NCBI GenBank assembly: GCA_946481405.1
Contig: CAMLNY010000040.1
Span: 1-7,805, forward strand
Length of the DNA stretch: 7,805 nucleotides
Direction: 5' to 3'
From: an uncultured Brevundimonas sp.
GTDB taxonomy: Bacteria > Pseudomonadota > Alphaproteobacteria > Caulobacterales > Caulobacteraceae
This document shows positions 7,587-7,805 of the stretch, in pieces (within the stretch, counting starts at the first letter, position 1; the number at the start of each line of letters is the position of its first letter). A model generated the notes under the pieces. The model saw nothing but the letters and a program-made list of their open reading frames with translations, made no database searches and had not been told where the DNA came from. The position numbers and the translations under genes were made by a program.

Positions 7587-7805
7587 TCCTGCAGAAGCGG
7601 CCCGAGGTGGACCGCTTCCTGGCGAAGCCCGACGCCGGGATCCGCGCCGCCGTCATCCATGGCAAGGACCGCTCCGGCGTGGCCGAGCGCGCCGAGATCC
7701 TGTGCAAGGCGATCACGCCGGACCTGAACGACCCGTTCAACGTCACGGCCCTGACCGACAGCGACATCGACGGCGACGAGGCGAAACTGGAAGAGGCCCT
7801 GACGG
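7583..7805 (+). CDS. holA: DNA polymerase III delta subunit, N-terminal part
   Basis: HolA (delta) opens the beta clamp as part of the clamp loader at the replication fork. Only the first 74 residues are inside the window; full proteins have about 340. The visible part starts MILQKRPEVDRFLAKPD and continues with AAVIHGKDRSGVAERAEIL and DPFNVTALTDSDI. This corresponds to the first strand of the AAA+-like domain (the position of the degenerate 'IYGPD' nucleotide site) and the following segment. The start ATG overlaps the lptE stop by four bases (ATGA), typical of coupling in this conserved gene pair. The call is based on similarity to alphaproteobacterial HolA as I remember it and on the lptE-holA order. 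Confidence 0.88.
   Translation, partial: MILQKRPEVDRFLAKPDAGIRAAVIHGKDRSGVAERAEILCKAITPDLNDPFNVTALTDSDIDGDEAKLEEALT

Overview
The window looks like chromosomal DNA of an alphaproteobacterium of the order Caulobacterales. Brevundimonas or a near relative is my best guess from high GC, protein similarity from memory and gene order; I could not run a search. The order cenR - yggS - thiE/TenI-like - ntrZ - DUF3576 lipoprotein - leuS - lptE - holA matches, as far as I recall, the stretch of the Caulobacter crescentus chromosome next to parAB near the origin. If so, parB should lie just right of the window.

Layout. Positions 1 to about 125 hold a minus-strand fragment of an ABC-transporter ATPase that does not belong with what follows. 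From about 131 to 697 (+) there is a headless exodeoxyribonuclease III gene (xth), which also carries a diverged duplication of one helix and a frameshift. From 699 to 2538 three genes read leftward: a 128-residue uncharacterised protein, the OmpR-type response regulator CenR, and yggS, which is broken by a small deletion. A TenI/ThiE-like gene (2537-3187, +) starts on top of the yggS start and ends on top of the ntrZ stop. ntrZ (3184-3576, -) is followed by a 393-base divergent intergenic region with candidate promoters in both directions. From 3970 to the right edge four genes read rightward in a compact run: DUF3576 lipoprotein, leuS, lptE and the start of holA.

How the genes relate. This is mainly a housekeeping and cell-envelope neighbourhood: leucyl-tRNA charging (LeuS), LPS export (LptE), the replisome clamp loader (HolA), PLP homeostasis (YggS), and two signalling proteins (CenR, an envelope response regulator, and NtrZ, a periplasmic modulator of the NtrY kinase). 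Packing is tight: GTGA and ATGA start/stop overlaps, a shared CATG at divergent starts, a shared CTAG at convergent stops, and zero spacing between leuS and lptE.

I see no mobile element, CRISPR array, tRNA, rRNA or obvious new defence system. The points most worth a second look are the mosaic left end (probably an assembly or amplification chimera), the deletion of a conserved motif in yggS, the uncharacterised gene translationally coupled to cenR, and the structured leaders of ntrZ and leuS.
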